This document shows, piece by piece, positions 9,624-19,012 of a DNA stretch of 64,000 nt. Positions within the stretch are counted from its first letter, which is position 1. Every line of letters starts with the position of its first letter. The stretch lies in contig NZ_JACWMW010000002.1 in the NCBI RefSeq assembly GCF_014773275.1, positions 372,001 through 436,000 on the forward strand. The letters are read 5' to 3'. A program made the translations under genes and the position numbers. This stretch comes from Mucilaginibacter rigui (GTDB lineage Bacteria > Bacteroidota > Bacteroidia > Sphingobacteriales > Sphingobacteriaceae). The notes beneath the pieces are model-generated. The model was given only the letters and a program-made list of their open reading frames with translations. It did no database searches and was not told where the DNA came from.

Positions 9624-9653
9624 AAAGCCCATCTGATTTTTCAGATGGGCTTT
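9624..9653 (+). terminator. terminator of cphA
   Basis: Perfect 13-bp arms AAAGCCCATCTGA and TCAGATGGGCTTT around a TTTT loop, followed by further T residues. It lies 36 bp after the cphA stop. Confidence 0.85.
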
Positions 9654-9658
9654 TTTAT

Positions 9659-9743
9659 TGTAGAGACGCGATACTACGCGCCTTTCGCAAATAGTGCAAT
9701 TGAATGCCCGCCTAAACAAGACGCGAAGTATCGCGTCTCTACA
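9659..9743. repeat. REP-like inverted repeat (GTAGAGACGCGATAC type)
   Basis: Two 22-base arms (9659-9680 and 9722-9743) are reverse complements with one mismatch. The arms carry the GTAGAGACGCGATAC word, which resembles mobile REP/BIME sequences of many Bacteroidota genomes (from memory of the group). The right arm supplies the stop codon of the glycosylase gene at 9739. Confidence 0.65.
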
Positions 9744-10371
9744 TCTTTGGTTTCCTGTCACTCAAATAATAATGCCATAACAACATACTTGCCACCGTAC
9801 GGTACGGCTTCCATTGTTCGGCCAGGATTACCAAATCCTCTTTAAGCGTTTCTTTGGGTAAGCTTTTTAACCGTTTAATGGCATTAACAATGGCCAGGTC
9901 GCCAATAGGTAATACATCGGTATGCTGCAATACAAACATCAGGTAAACATCTACCGTCCAGTTGCCTATGCCTTTTAGGGCGGTTAGTTGCGCGCGGATC
10001 TCCGCATCCTCCATTTGCTCAAAACCCTCCAGATCAATTTGCCCGCTAATGAGGGCCTCGGCCAGGTACCTGATATAAGCTGTTTTCTGGCGACTGCAAT
10101 AGCATTCACGCATTTCGGCGTCGGTGAGCAACAGTATTCTTGCCGGGGTAATTTCCTGTACCCGCTCACGCAGTTTATTAAGTGCTGATAATGCTGAGGC
10201 CAACGATACTTGCTGTTCCAATATAATGTGTACCAGGGTTTCAAAGGTATTGGGCCTTGTCCACATGGACGGATAGCCGTATAGCTGAATAACTTTAGCA
10301 AAATCGGCATCCATTTGGGATAGCTTGTCGCAGATGCCGTTATAAGTAGATTTGGTAAACTGTTGTGGCAT
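9739..10371 (-). CDS. DNA-3-methyladenine glycosylase II (AlkA-like, HhH-GPD)
   Basis: A 210-residue base-excision repair enzyme of the helix-hairpin-helix GPD superfamily. The hairpin motif LKGIGNWTVDVYL lies near residues 133-145 and the catalytic aspartate follows in LPIGDLAI. It removes alkylated purines from DNA. It is short, lacking the N-terminal domain of E. coli AlkA, like many Bacillus- and Bacteroidota-type enzymes. The gene's last codons lie inside a REP-like repeat, so the C-terminus may have been reset by its insertion. Confidence 0.82.
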   Translation of the reverse strand: MPQQFTKSTYNGICDKLSQMDADFAKVIQLYGYPSMWTRPNTFETLVHIILEQQVSLASALSALNKLRERVQEITPARILLLTDAEMRECYCSRQKTAYIRYLAEALISGQIDLEGFEQMEDAEIRAQLTALKGIGNWTVDVYLMFVLQHTDVLPIGDLAIVNAIKRLKSLPKETLKEDLVILAEQWKPYRTVASMLLWHYYLSDRKPKM

Positions 10372-10392
10372 TGTTTTGTTAGTATAAACAAG

Positions 10393-10456
10393 TTGTCATT
10401 CTGAGCGATAACAAAGAATCTACCCGCCGATAGATCTTCGTTCCTTAAGATGACAA
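10393..10456. repeat. REP-like inverted repeat (GTCATTCTGAGC type)
   Basis: An imperfect inverted repeat: TTGTCATTCTGAGCG with AAAGAATCT on the left, and its approximate complement AGATCTTCGTTCCTTAAG then ATGACAA on the right. It fills the gap between the glycosylase and rarA, which are divergent. The CATTCTGAGC word also resembles bacterial repeat families. Confidence 0.55.
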
Positions 10457-10526
10457 AGTAGTTCAAATCATATTAAATTACTAATTTTTTTAGGATTTAG
10501 TATTTCTATTTCTGATTTTTACATTT

Positions 10527-11807
10527 ATGAACAACCTGCCGCCATTAGCCGAACGCATGCGCCCAAAATCATTAGATGATTATGTGGGCCAGAAACACCT
10601 TGTTGGTAAGGGCGCGGTTTTGCGCAAGGCTATCGAGAGCGGCTCATTACCTTCCATGTTGTTTTGGGGGCCGCCGGGTGTGGGTAAAACTACGCTGGCC
10701 TATATCATATCACAATCCTTATACCGTCCGTTCTTTGCTTTAAGTGCTATTAACTCCGGCGTTAAAGATGTGCGCGAGGTGATAGAAAAGGCATCCCTGC
10801 TAAAAGAGCAGGGCGAGATATTACCTATACTTTTTATTGATGAGATCCACCGGTTCTCCAAATCGCAGCAAGATTCGCTGCTGGGCGCGGTTGAACGGGG
10901 TATTGTAACGCTGATAGGCGCAACTACCGAAAACCCATCTTTCGAGGTGATCTCCGCTTTGCTGTCGCGATGCCAGGTATATATTTTGCAGCCGCTGGAA
11001 GAGCAGGACCTGCTGGACCTGTTGGAGAAAGCCAAAAAAGAAGATATTGTACTAAAAGAGAAGAACATTATCATAAAAGAACACGAGGCCCTGTTACGCC
11101 TTAGTGGAGGCGATGCCCGCAAGCTGCTCAATATTTTTGAATTGCTGGTAAACGCGTTCGACAGTAAAAAAATAGTTCTGACCAATGATGTGGTGCTGGA
11201 ACACGTGCAGCAGAACATGGCCCTGTACGATAAAACCGGCGAACAGCATTACGATATTATTTCGGCCTTTATTAAAAGTATGCGCGGCAGCGACCCTAAT
11301 GGCGCCGTGTACTGGCTGGCCCGGATGATAGTAGGCGGCGAAGACCCGCTGTTCATTGCCCGGCGGATGCTGATCCTGGCATCAGAGGATATTGGTAACG
11401 CTAACCCCAACGCCCTGTTGCTGGCACAGGCTTGTTTTGAATCGGTTAATAAAATAGGTATGCCCGAGTCGCAGCTTATACTGAGCCAAACGGTTATTTA
11501 TTTGGCAACATCGCCAAAAAGTAATTCGGCCACAACGGCTATTGGAGCGGCTATTGCCCTGGTTAAACAAACCGGCGACCTGCCCGTACCCCTGCACCTG
11601 CGCAACGCGCCCACCAAACTGATGAAAAACATAGGATATGGCAAAAACTACAAATATGCCCATAGCTTTGAAGGCAACTTTGCCGAACTTGATTTTTTAC
11701 CCGAAGCCATCAGGGGGACAAAAATTTATGAGCCTGGTAACAATGCGCGCGAAAATGAATCAAAAGAAAAGCTAAAGAAACTTTGGGGCGACAGGTATAA
11801 ATATTAG
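10527..11807 (+). CDS. rarA: replication-associated recombination protein A (RarA/MgsA AAA+ ATPase)
   Basis: A 426-residue AAA+ ATPase related to clamp loaders that acts at stalled replication forks. Walker A GPPGVGKT is at residues 48-55, Walker B FIDEIHRF near 108-115, and sensor 1 GATTENPSF near 132-140; the C-terminal MgsA domain includes the RGSDPNGAVYWLARM segment. Length is typical. It stands alone, divergent from the glycosylase; the downstream ABC permease begins 49 bp later, so read-through is possible but no functional link is known. Confidence 0.93.
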   Translation: MNNLPPLAERMRPKSLDDYVGQKHLVGKGAVLRKAIESGSLPSMLFWGPPGVGKTTLAYIISQSLYRPFFALSAINSGVKDVREVIEKASLLKEQGEILPILFIDEIHRFSKSQQDSLLGAVERGIVTLIGATTENPSFEVISALLSRCQVYILQPLEEQDLLDLLEKAKKEDIVLKEKNIIIKEHEALLRLSGGDARKLLNIFELLVNAFDSKKIVLTNDVVLEHVQQNMALYDKTGEQHYDIISAFIKSMRGSDPNGAVYWLARMIVGGEDPLFIARRMLILASEDIGNANPNALLLAQACFESVNKIGMPESQLILSQTVIYLATSPKSNSATTAIGAAIALVKQTGDLPVPLHLRNAPTKLMKNIGYGKNYKYAHSFEGNFAELDFLPEAIRGTKIYEPGNNARENESKEKLKKLWGDRYKY

Positions 11808-11856
11808 TATCTTAACCGCTGGTTAATCTTAGGTTAAACTTTTCACGATCATTCAA

Positions 11857-13329
11857 ATGATATCTACCTTCTTCGATCACGAGCTTAAGAGTTTTTGGCG
11901 CTCAAAAAACACAGGTAAAAGTATAGCAGTAAAAGTGGTGATGGGGATCCTCATCTTCATTTTGTTTTTGTATGTACTTGCCCTCGGGCTTTTTATGGAT
12001 AAGTTGGTTGGCGCTATGTTCCCTAAAGAGGATTTGACAGTTGCCTTCTGTGGCATTGTACTTGTCTATTTCCTGTTCGATCTGTTGATGCGCTTGCAGT
12101 TACAGGAGTTGCCTACCCTTAAGGTGCAGCCATATTTGCACCTGCCAGTTAAACGGAACAGCGTTGTTGGTTATCTGGCTTTAACAGCCTTGTTATCTTT
12201 TTTTAATTTGTGGCCGATAGTGATATTCGGACCGTTTATACTAAAAATAATCCTGCCGGTATCCGGTGCGGTAACCACGCTTGTATTTATCGTTTCTATT
12301 ATAGGATATTCTATATTTAACAATTACCTGGCCTTATATATTAAACGTAAAGCCAACTTAAACGGCTGGATCTTTTTAATAGCAGGCGCGGTTTTAACAC
12401 TGGCAACCTGTGGCGATTATGTATGGCATTTATATTCGTTAAAGGCAATCTCATACCTGTTTTTTGGCAACCTGATTACTAAACCCTACCTGGTGATACT
12501 GCCGGTAGTGCTTGCTGTTGCCATGTATTACGTTAACTTTTACTACTTAAAGGGCAACCTGTATTTAGAGGAGCTTAGTTCTAAAAAGGAATCGGCAAAA
12601 AGCAGCACCGAAATACCATTACTAAGCCGCTTTGGCCATGTAGGTGATTTGGTAGCAAACGAAGTAAAACTGATACTGCGTAACAAACGGCCGCGCTCGG
12701 CGCTCATTATGGGTTTATTCTTTATGTTTTACGGGCTGTTATTTTACACCAACCCGAAACTGGGAGAAAGCTTCAAGATTTTTGTGGGGATGTTTATGAC
12801 AGGGATTTTCATCATTAATTACGGGCAGTTTATGTTTAGCTGGCAGGCCTCGCATTTTGACGGCATACTGGTGAGCAAGGTTAAATTCTCCGATTTTTTA
12901 AAAGCGAAATACCTGCTGTTTACTATCGTATCAACCGTGGCGTTTATATTGACTACGCCTTACGCCTACTTTGGCTGGCGCACGGTGCTTATTCACTTTG
13001 TAATGTACCTGTGGAATTTGGGCATCAACACTACCATTGTATTATACTTTGCCAACCGAAACTATAAACGCATCGACCTGAGCAAAGGCGCATCTTTTAA
13101 CTGGGAAGGTGTAGGTGCAAGTCAGCTGTTGCTGTCGTTCCCGCTGATATTGTTCCCTTATGTAATTTATTTGCCGTTTAAGTATATGGGCTATACCAAT
13201 GTTGGCCTGGCAGTACTGGCAATAATAGGCGTAGCATTTATCATAACGCGCGACTTCTGGATCAAAAAGCTGGAAGCAGATTTTTACACAAAAAGATATA
13301 AAATAGCCGAAGGCTTCAGAAATAAATAA
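11857..13329 (+). CDS. ABC transporter permease, DUF5687 family
   Basis: A 490-residue integral membrane protein with about ten to twelve hydrophobic segments and short soluble loops (for example after residue 235, ELSSKKESAKSSTE). It matches the DUF5687 type of exporter permease common in Bacteroidota. The ATP-binding subunit begins one base after its stop codon region (13331), so the two are co-translated and form one transporter. The substrate is unknown; two-component ABC-2-like exporters of this kind move peptides, lipids or drugs. Confidence 0.78.
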   Translation: MISTFFDHELKSFWRSKNTGKSIAVKVVMGILIFILFLYVLALGLFMDKLVGAMFPKEDLTVAFCGIVLVYFLFDLLMRLQLQELPTLKVQPYLHLPVKRNSVVGYLALTALLSFFNLWPIVIFGPFILKIILPVSGAVTTLVFIVSIIGYSIFNNYLALYIKRKANLNGWIFLIAGAVLTLATCGDYVWHLYSLKAISYLFFGNLITKPYLVILPVVLAVAMYYVNFYYLKGNLYLEELSSKKESAKSSTEIPLLSRFGHVGDLVANEVKLILRNKRPRSALIMGLFFMFYGLLFYTNPKLGESFKIFVGMFMTGIFIINYGQFMFSWQASHFDGILVSKVKFSDFLKAKYLLFTIVSTVAFILTTPYAYFGWRTVLIHFVMYLWNLGINTTIVLYFANRNYKRIDLSKGASFNWEGVGASQLLLSFPLILFPYVIYLPFKYMGYTNVGLAVLAIIGVAFIITRDFWIKKLEADFYTKRYKIAEGFRNK

Positions 13330-13330
13330 C

Positions 13331-14077
13331 ATGATAGAAATTAAAGACCTGAAAAAAGTTTACAACGGCGTAACTGTAGTAAACGTACCGCATGTACAAA
13401 TAAACAAAGGCGAAAGTATTGGCCTTGTAGGTAATAACGGCGCGGGTAAAACCACCCTGTTCCGCATAATATTGGATCTGATACGTGCCGATAAAGGCGA
13501 GGTATTACTTAAGGGCGAAAATGTTGCCGGTGCCGAAGCCTGGAAAAACTACACCGCGTCATACCTGGACGAAGGGTTCCTTATAGATTATTTAACACCC
13601 GAAGAATATCTGTATTTCATCGGTGGCCTGCACCAGCAGAACAAGGCACAGGTGGACGAAAAACTGGCAGGCATGGCCGAGTTTTTTAACGGCGAGATCA
13701 TTAATAAAGGCAAATACATCCGCGATCTGTCAAAAGGTAACCAATGCAAGGTTGGCGTTGGCGCCTGCCTGTTACAACAACCGGAATTATTGATGTTGGA
13801 TGAGCCTTTCGCTAATATTGACCCGAGCACGCAGTTCAGGTTAAAAAACATCCTGAAGGACCAGAACAAGAATCATGGCGCTACCACTATTGTATCCAGC
13901 CACGATCTGAACCACGTAACTGATGTTTGTGAGCGCATCCTGCTGATGGAAAAGGGTGTGGTGATCAAGGATATCGCCACAAGTTCATCTACCTTATCCG
14001 AATTGGAAGAATATTTTGGAGTTGGGCAAAGTACTACTGCTTATAGCGTAGAAATTGATAAAGAAGAGAACCATTAA
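13331..14077 (+). CDS. ABC transporter ATP-binding protein
   Basis: A 248-residue nucleotide-binding subunit: Walker A GNNGAGKTTL at residues 34-43, Walker B LLMLDEPFANIDP, and the switch histidine in SSHDLNHVTDVC. The ABC signature is unusual, LSKGN instead of LSGGQ, as seen in some ABC-2 export ATPases. It follows its permease directly and precedes a GNAT gene by 9 bp, forming a three-gene rightward unit. Confidence 0.9.
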   Translation: MIEIKDLKKVYNGVTVVNVPHVQINKGESIGLVGNNGAGKTTLFRIILDLIRADKGEVLLKGENVAGAEAWKNYTASYLDEGFLIDYLTPEEYLYFIGGLHQQNKAQVDEKLAGMAEFFNGEIINKGKYIRDLSKGNQCKVGVGACLLQQPELLMLDEPFANIDPSTQFRLKNILKDQNKNHGATTIVSSHDLNHVTDVCERILLMEKGVVIKDIATSSSTLSELEEYFGVGQSTTAYSVEIDKEENH

Positions 14078-14086
14078 TACCGTTTT

Positions 14087-14581
14087 ATGTATTTGATCAA
14101 AGAAGCTACAACAGCCGATGTTGAAGCCATTTTGCAAATAGCGCACCAAACCTGGTGGCCTACGTACGAGCCTTTACTGGGTAAAGAACAGGTGGCTTAC
14201 ATGCTGGGCGAGTTGTATACGCCCGAAAAGATCGCAAAGCAGATAGCTGAGAACCAGCAAACGTTTTTGGTATTGGTTGAAGACGGGCAACCGGTTGCCT
14301 TTGCAGCTTATTCGCCACGCGAAGAGGATGCTGAGATCTACAAGTTGCACAAACTCTACTGCCTGCCCGTTACCCAGGGCAAAGGCTATGGCAAAATATT
14401 GATCAACGCCGTTGCCGACAAAACCCGCGAGGCCGGTAAAACCACGTTAGACCTTAACGTAAACCGCTATAACAACGCCAAAAGCTTTTATGAGAAAATG
14501 GGATTTGAGGTAGTTTATGAGGAGAATATCCCCATTGGCCCATACTGGATGAATGATTTTGTGATGCGGAAGACGTTGTAG
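14087..14581 (+). CDS. GNAT family N-acetyltransferase
   Basis: A 164-residue acetyltransferase with the acetyl-CoA pyrophosphate loop QGKGYGKIL near residues 99-107 and the C-terminal NRYNNAKSFYEKMGFEVVYEE motif typical of RimI-like GNATs. The acceptor (amino acid, polyamine or protein) cannot be predicted. It ends the small operon with the ABC transporter. Confidence 0.85.
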   Translation: MYLIKEATTADVEAILQIAHQTWWPTYEPLLGKEQVAYMLGELYTPEKIAKQIAENQQTFLVLVEDGQPVAFAAYSPREEDAEIYKLHKLYCLPVTQGKGYGKILINAVADKTREAGKTTLDLNVNRYNNAKSFYEKMGFEVVYEENIPIGPYWMNDFVMRKTL

Positions 14582-14710
14582 AAAATGTCGCGATCAGCAT
14601 GCCAAACCATTAGTAAAGCGGCGAAGTCTTCGACAAGGTCAGACCGACAGTAAGGCCTTTATGTTGAATTTATTCGGCATCCCATATACAATGCAGACTA
14701 CGAGACCCTC

Positions 14711-14769
14711 CTGTCGCAAGTTTTAAACTCGTGACATATCATGGCTGTAGCTTTCAGCTAACGTAAGCC
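14711..14769. repeat. left copy of a ~60-bp repeat flanking the SUMF1 pseudogene
   Basis: This stretch aligns without gaps to 15489-15547; both start CTGTCGC, share GTGACA in the middle and AGCTTTCAGCT then CGTAAGC at the end. Small hairpins inside each copy resemble REP elements. The copies flank the pseudogene in direct orientation. Confidence 0.6.
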
Positions 14770-14800
14770 GACAAGCTTTTTAATTACCTACCCACACAAC

Positions 14801-15478
14801 ATGATTCCCGATATAAATATCCCCTCACTTCCAATGGTAGAGATCCCGCAAGGAAAAATTGAATTGCGCGACGACCGTACAAAACAAGGATGGACGGTTG
14901 AAATCGCATCGTTTTTACTTGCCCAATTCCCGGTAACGCAAGCAGAATACGTTGCCGTTACCAATTAATCGCCGAGTGTATTTAAAGGAAATAGGCTGCC
15001 TGTTGAAACCATAAGCTGGAAAGACGCAATCACATTTTGTAATTTATTATCAGCAAAGGCCGGGTTAAAGCCATGCTATTCAATCAACTCTGCTGAGGAT
15101 ATTGCCTTCGATGCAAAGGCAAGCGGATTTAGGCTACCCACAGAAGCCGAATGGGAATATGCCTGTAAGGCTGGTATAACCGGCATCAGATACGGCGAAT
15201 TAGATTCGATCGCCTGGTATAAGGGCAATTCGGAGAAGGCCACGCACGGTGTGGGCTTAAAAGAACCCAATGCCTGGGGTCTTTATGATATGCTGGGCAA
15301 TGTTTGGGAATGGTGTTCTGACATTTATGACGAAACTGTTTATGGCTCTTACCGCATCATCAGAGGAGGCGGCTGGAGCGATGAGGAACGAGGCTGTATG
15401 GCTACCAACCGCAGACGCAGCCACCCTACTTTATTTAAAATTGATGACCTTGGGTTTAGGGTGGCAAGGAATATATAA
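14801..15478 (+). pseudogene. SUMF1/formylglycine-generating-enzyme-like protein, interrupted by one nonsense codon
   Basis: Reading from ATG 14801 one frame runs to the stop at 15476-15478 (226 codons) with a single internal TAA at 14966-14968 (codon 56). Residues before it (FPVTQAEYVAVTN) and after it (SPSVFKGNRLPVETISWKDA) are a continuous FGE-sulfatase domain, where a glutamine codon CAA is the obvious ancestor of TAA. Downstream parts are intact: GFRLPTEAEWEYACKAG, NAWGLYDMLGNVWEWCSD, RIIRGGGWSDEERGC and GFRVARN. No other frameshift or stop is seen, so the lesion is recent, a sequencing error, or suppressed. The domain installs formylglycine or serves a related oxidase/ligase role. Confidence 0.8.
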
Positions 15479-15488
15479 TTGATTATTG

Positions 15489-15549
15489 CTGTCGCGGGCT
15501 TTCAGCCCGTGACACGGCATACCTGCAGCTTTCAGCTGCCGTAAGCTGA
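15489..15549. repeat. right copy of a ~60-bp repeat flanking the SUMF1 pseudogene
   Basis: Partner of 14711-14769 in the same orientation. This copy has clearer hairpins, CGGGCTTTCAGCCCG and CAGCTTTCAGCTG, and an extra complementary tail after it. Confidence 0.6.
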
Positions 15550-15640
15550 AAGCTTACTTTGTGCTACATCACGAGTTACGCTGCGCTAAACTCACGATAG
15601 CAAAGTATTATTCCCGCTCGCAATGATGCGTGGGTACAAA

Positions 15641-15671
15641 AAAGGCGGATTGCACTGTGCAATCCGCCTTT
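15641..15671 (-). terminator. terminator of gltX
   Basis: Perfect 15-bp arms AAAGGCGGATTGCAC and GTGCAATCCGCCTTT around one base; reading leftward the hairpin is followed by a T run. It sits 20 bp past the gltX stop. Confidence 0.85.
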
Positions 15672-15690
15672 TAATGTTTTTATAGAAGCG

Positions 15691-17211
15691 TTACGCCGTA
15701 AAGGCCTCTATCGCTTTTTCTATCCTAATGATGGTTTCGCTTTCGCCAAGCAGTTTGGCTATATCAAATACATGCGGGCCAAATTTGCCACCCACCAACA
15801 TAATACGGAAAGGCAGCATCACATCGCCCGGCTTAAGGCCTTTTTCTTCGGCAAGGGCTTTAAATTTGGCTTCCAGCTCAGCGGCATCAAATGTGTCTGG
15901 TGAGCTTAATACAGCTATAAACGCGTTAAAGAAATCCGTTTTAACATCGTTCCATTTTGGTTTAACGGCGTTCAGGTCGTACTCTGCAGGTTGCTGGAAG
16001 AAGTATGCCGACTGCTGATAAAAATCGGGCAGTAAAACGCAGCGATCTTTAACTACATCAATAATTTTTAGCAGATAGGCCTCATCCTTTACAATAACGC
16101 TTTTAGCTTTTAATATCTCCCACACTTTTAGCTTTAAGCTTTCGGCATCGGTGCGTTTTATCCACTCGGCATTGTACCATTTGGCTTTTTCAAAATCAAA
16201 CTTGGCGCCGGCTTTGCTGATGCGCTCGATAGAAAATTTCTCTATGAGCTCATCCAATGTAAAAATTTCCTGGTCGGTACCATCGTTCCAGCCAAGCATG
16301 ACCAGCAGGTTCAGAAATGCTTCGGGCAAAAAGCCTAATTCACGGAAACCCGGCGTTAACTCATCGCTTTTCGCATCAAACCAGTTCATGGCGTAAACAG
16401 GGAAACCCAGGCGTGCGCCATCGCGCTTGCTTAGTTTGCCATGGCCATCAGGTTTTAATATCAAAGGCAAATGTGCCCACTCAGGCATATCGGCTTTCCA
16501 ACCAAGGTATTCCCAAAGCAGGATATGCACCGGTGCAGATGGCAACCATTCCTCACCGCGGAAAGCGTGGGTGATTTTCATCAGGTAATCATCAACTACC
16601 ACAGCTAAATGGTAAGTTGGCATACCATCGGCCTTCAGCAAAACTTTATCATCAACCAGGTTGGTTTCAAAGCTTACGTGGCCGCGTATCATATCATTAA
16701 AGCTTACGGTTTCATCCTCGGGCATTTTTATGCGGATAACATGCGGGGTTCCATCATGTAATAGCTTTTCAACTTCGTGCAAAGGCAGGTTAAGCGAATT
16801 TTGCAGGCTGTTGCGTGTAGCAAGCCCATACTGGAAGTTCGGCACCTCCTTGCGCTTTTCGTTCAGTTCGTCGGCAGTATCAAAAGCGTAATACGCGTGG
16901 CCTTCTGCTACCAGCTTTTCGGCATACTGGCGGTAGGCCGGTTTGCGTTCGCTTTGGCGGTATGGGGCATAAGGGCCGCCAATAACCGGGCTTTCATCCG
17001 GTGTAATGCCGCACCATTTAAGGCAATCTAATATATATTGCTCGGCGCCATCCACATAGCGGGTTTGGTCGGTATCTTCTATACGTAAAACAAAATCGCC
17101 TTTGTGCTTTTTGGCAAACAGGTAATTAAACAAAACGGTACGCACACCACCCAGGTGTAAACCACCTGTAGGGCTTGGCGCAAAACGGACTCTTACTTTT
17201 TTATCTGACAT
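15691..17211 (-). CDS. gltX: glutamate-tRNA ligase
   Basis: A 506-residue class I aminoacyl-tRNA synthetase that charges tRNA-Glu. The HIGH-type motif is APSPTGGLHLGG at residues 11-22 and the KMSKS-type motif is KLSKRDG near 254-260. A C-terminal anticodon-binding domain follows (about 345-505). Length and motifs are those of the bacterial enzyme. Whether it also charges tRNA-Gln (non-discriminating) cannot be told. It is monocistronic with its own terminator. Confidence 0.96.
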   Translation of the reverse strand: MSDKKVRVRFAPSPTGGLHLGGVRTVLFNYLFAKKHKGDFVLRIEDTDQTRYVDGAEQYILDCLKWCGITPDESPVIGGPYAPYRQSERKPAYRQYAEKLVAEGHAYYAFDTADELNEKRKEVPNFQYGLATRNSLQNSLNLPLHEVEKLLHDGTPHVIRIKMPEDETVSFNDMIRGHVSFETNLVDDKVLLKADGMPTYHLAVVVDDYLMKITHAFRGEEWLPSAPVHILLWEYLGWKADMPEWAHLPLILKPDGHGKLSKRDGARLGFPVYAMNWFDAKSDELTPGFRELGFLPEAFLNLLVMLGWNDGTDQEIFTLDELIEKFSIERISKAGAKFDFEKAKWYNAEWIKRTDAESLKLKVWEILKAKSVIVKDEAYLLKIIDVVKDRCVLLPDFYQQSAYFFQQPAEYDLNAVKPKWNDVKTDFFNAFIAVLSSPDTFDAAELEAKFKALAEEKGLKPGDVMLPFRIMLVGGKFGPHVFDIAKLLGESETIIRIEKAIEAFTA

Positions 17212-17286
17212 CGCGCAGCAAAGATAACCCTATTAACCGTAAGCCAAAAGGTTGATGTAAAATGTGGCAGGGGGGATACAAATTTC

Positions 17287-17350
17287 TGACATCCTGGGCT
17301 TGTCGAAGGATTAATAAAGCGGTTAGTGGTTCGACAGGCTCACCATGACA
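17287..17350. repeat. REP-like inverted repeat (TTCGACAGGCTCACCATGACA type)
   Basis: Left arm TGACATCCTGGGCTTGTCGA and right arm TTCGACAGGCTCACCATGAC are imperfect reverse complements around an AT-rich loop. It lies between gltX and the Anbu cluster and ends just before the latter's last stop codon. A related half-copy (AAGTCTTCGACAAGGTC) appears near 14625. Confidence 0.55.
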
Positions 17351-17361
17351 TTTTAGGCGAC

Positions 17362-18210
17362 TTACAAATACGTAACCCCATCAAAAACCGATTTGGTGTA
17401 ATAGATCGGCTCAAAGGGTGCATCGTCCAGCATCTGGCAATCGGCCTTTACATAATTGCACAATACATCGCCAAATATGCTGGCAATGGCGGCATCTGCG
17501 GCATCGCGTCCGGTGGCTATTTTTACCAGGCCGTTTAACGGAGCGAGTTTTGTGGCATCAAACAGGATCCAGTCGCCGCCTATGTAGGCTTCAAAACAGG
17601 CATGAAAATCGGCCGGGACAAGCTTATAGGCATATCCGGTAAAATAACGGGCTGGAATGGTTAGGGCGCGACAAAGCGCGATACCCAGGTGCGCAAAATC
17701 GCGGCAAACACCGGCCTGCTGGGTAACGGTATCATAAGCGGAGGTTTCTGAATTGCTGAACCCGCTCAGGTATTCAACATTTTTATGGATCCAGTCGGTT
17801 ATGGCAACCACCTGGCGATAGGTATTATCAATTTGCCCGAAGGTGTTGTTAGCCAAACGGTACAGCTTATCAGACTGGCAGTACCTGCTGGGGTTTAAAT
17901 AAGTTAGCACAGCGGGGTCGAATTTGCTTACCGGTACTTCCTGAAAATCGCGGTAATCTTTTATTTCATAGTAATTATCAACCGTGGCCTCGTATTTTAT
18001 ATTGACGATACCGGTATCGGTGATGTCCAGCCGTACAAAGCGGTTTTCGCTATTGGTTGATGGTAATTCTTCGGCTTTGATGTATGGAGCGATACTTAGT
18101 TTTTCGTCGATGATAGTTTGGTGCGCGGTGCGTAGCGCGTGTACGTTTAATATTAAAGTGCTGGGCGCCTTAACCTCATATCCTAACTCGGCCGAAACTT
18201 TAAACCTCAT
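17362..18210 (-). CDS. transglutaminase-like cysteine protease domain protein (Anbu cluster)
   Basis: A 282-residue protein with an N-terminal beta-rich region and a transglutaminase-like core. The catalytic cysteine is in AGVCRDFAHLG, the histidine in DFHACFEAYI and the aspartate in ILFDATKLAPL. In bacteria this fold usually hydrolyses peptide or isopeptide bonds. It overlaps the Anbu gene by 11 bp and is last in the leftward five-gene cluster. It is a shorter paralogue of the transglutaminase-like protein encoded at 19013-19990. Confidence 0.85.
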   Translation of the reverse strand: MRFKVSAELGYEVKAPSTLILNVHALRTAHQTIIDEKLSIAPYIKAEELPSTNSENRFVRLDITDTGIVNIKYEATVDNYYEIKDYRDFQEVPVSKFDPAVLTYLNPSRYCQSDKLYRLANNTFGQIDNTYRQVVAITDWIHKNVEYLSGFSNSETSAYDTVTQQAGVCRDFAHLGIALCRALTIPARYFTGYAYKLVPADFHACFEAYIGGDWILFDATKLAPLNGLVKIATGRDAADAAIASIFGDVLCNYVKADCQMLDDAPFEPIYYTKSVFDGVTYL

Positions 18211-18937
18211 CTTTTACCTGTGGTAATTTTGCAAACGCCTTATCCATCCAATCTCCCGGTATATTTTGCAGGGCGGTTTTTAATTCGTCATCCCATTGCG
18301 CAGAAATACTGGCCATATCCTTTTGTGTGTAACGCTGTTCAACCAGTTTAAATGTGTCTTTTTTGTACAATATCACATCTATCGGAAAATCAACATTGTT
18401 ACTGCTTACCCTGGTGGAGTCGAACGATAAGAAGCCGGCCTTTAAAGCCAGCCGCATGTCCGAATCTTCATCCAGTGTACGGTTCAATATCGCCTTGCCA
18501 TGGCCCGAGTTGCCTATCACAACAAATGGCGCACCAAGGCCAAGTTCCACCCAGTTGCCTTCGGGGTAAAGCATAAATAATTTGTGCTCTTCATCATCCT
18601 TCAGCTGCCCGCCAATAATAGTGTTCAGGTCGAATTTGAAACCGGCCTTTTCTAAGTACGCCCTGTCCTCTTCGGCAACGCGGCGCACCTGCTGGCCAAA
18701 TGCATTAACCGCTTGGTAAAGCTTGTCGTAAGTTTCGGTCTCTACCAATTCGTTAAAATAAACAACGGCCTTATCGCGTACCGACCTTAAACCGCTGGTC
18801 ATGATGAACAGTGCGCCGCCATCTTTTTGTACCAGGGTTATCTTTTTTTTGATGGTGGTATCTGTACCCGAGGTAATGCGTGTATCGGCAATGGCTATTA
18901 AGCCTTCTTTAACTTTTATTCCTAAACAGTAAGTCAT
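18200..18937 (-). CDS. Anbu-type proteasome-like protease
   Basis: A 245-residue Ntn hydrolase of the proteasome superfamily (COG3484, 'ancestral beta subunit'). After removal of Met1 the nucleophile would be Thr2 (MTYCLGIKV); IAIADTRIT near 14-22 and the lysines at 30-32 are the equivalent of the proteasomal Asp17/Lys33 centre. Anbu proteins form open helical rings and are known to occur with ATP-grasp, alpha-E and transglutaminase-like genes, exactly the neighbours here. The substrate is thought to be a peptide tag or amidoligase product, but that is not established. Confidence 0.87.
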   Translation of the reverse strand: MTYCLGIKVKEGLIAIADTRITSGTDTTIKKKITLVQKDGGALFIMTSGLRSVRDKAVVYFNELVETETYDKLYQAVNAFGQQVRRVAEEDRAYLEKAGFKFDLNTIIGGQLKDDEEHKLFMLYPEGNWVELGLGAPFVVIGNSGHGKAILNRTLDEDSDMRLALKAGFLSFDSTRVSSNNVDFPIDVILYKKDTFKLVEQRYTQKDMASISAQWDDELKTALQNIPGDWMDKAFAKLPQVKDEV

Positions 18938-19012
18938 ATATATATACCTTTTTTAGAGGGGAGTCGGGATGTTTTCCGGTCTTGTCTCTTGCTTCTAAAT
19001 GTCCGGCCTCTC

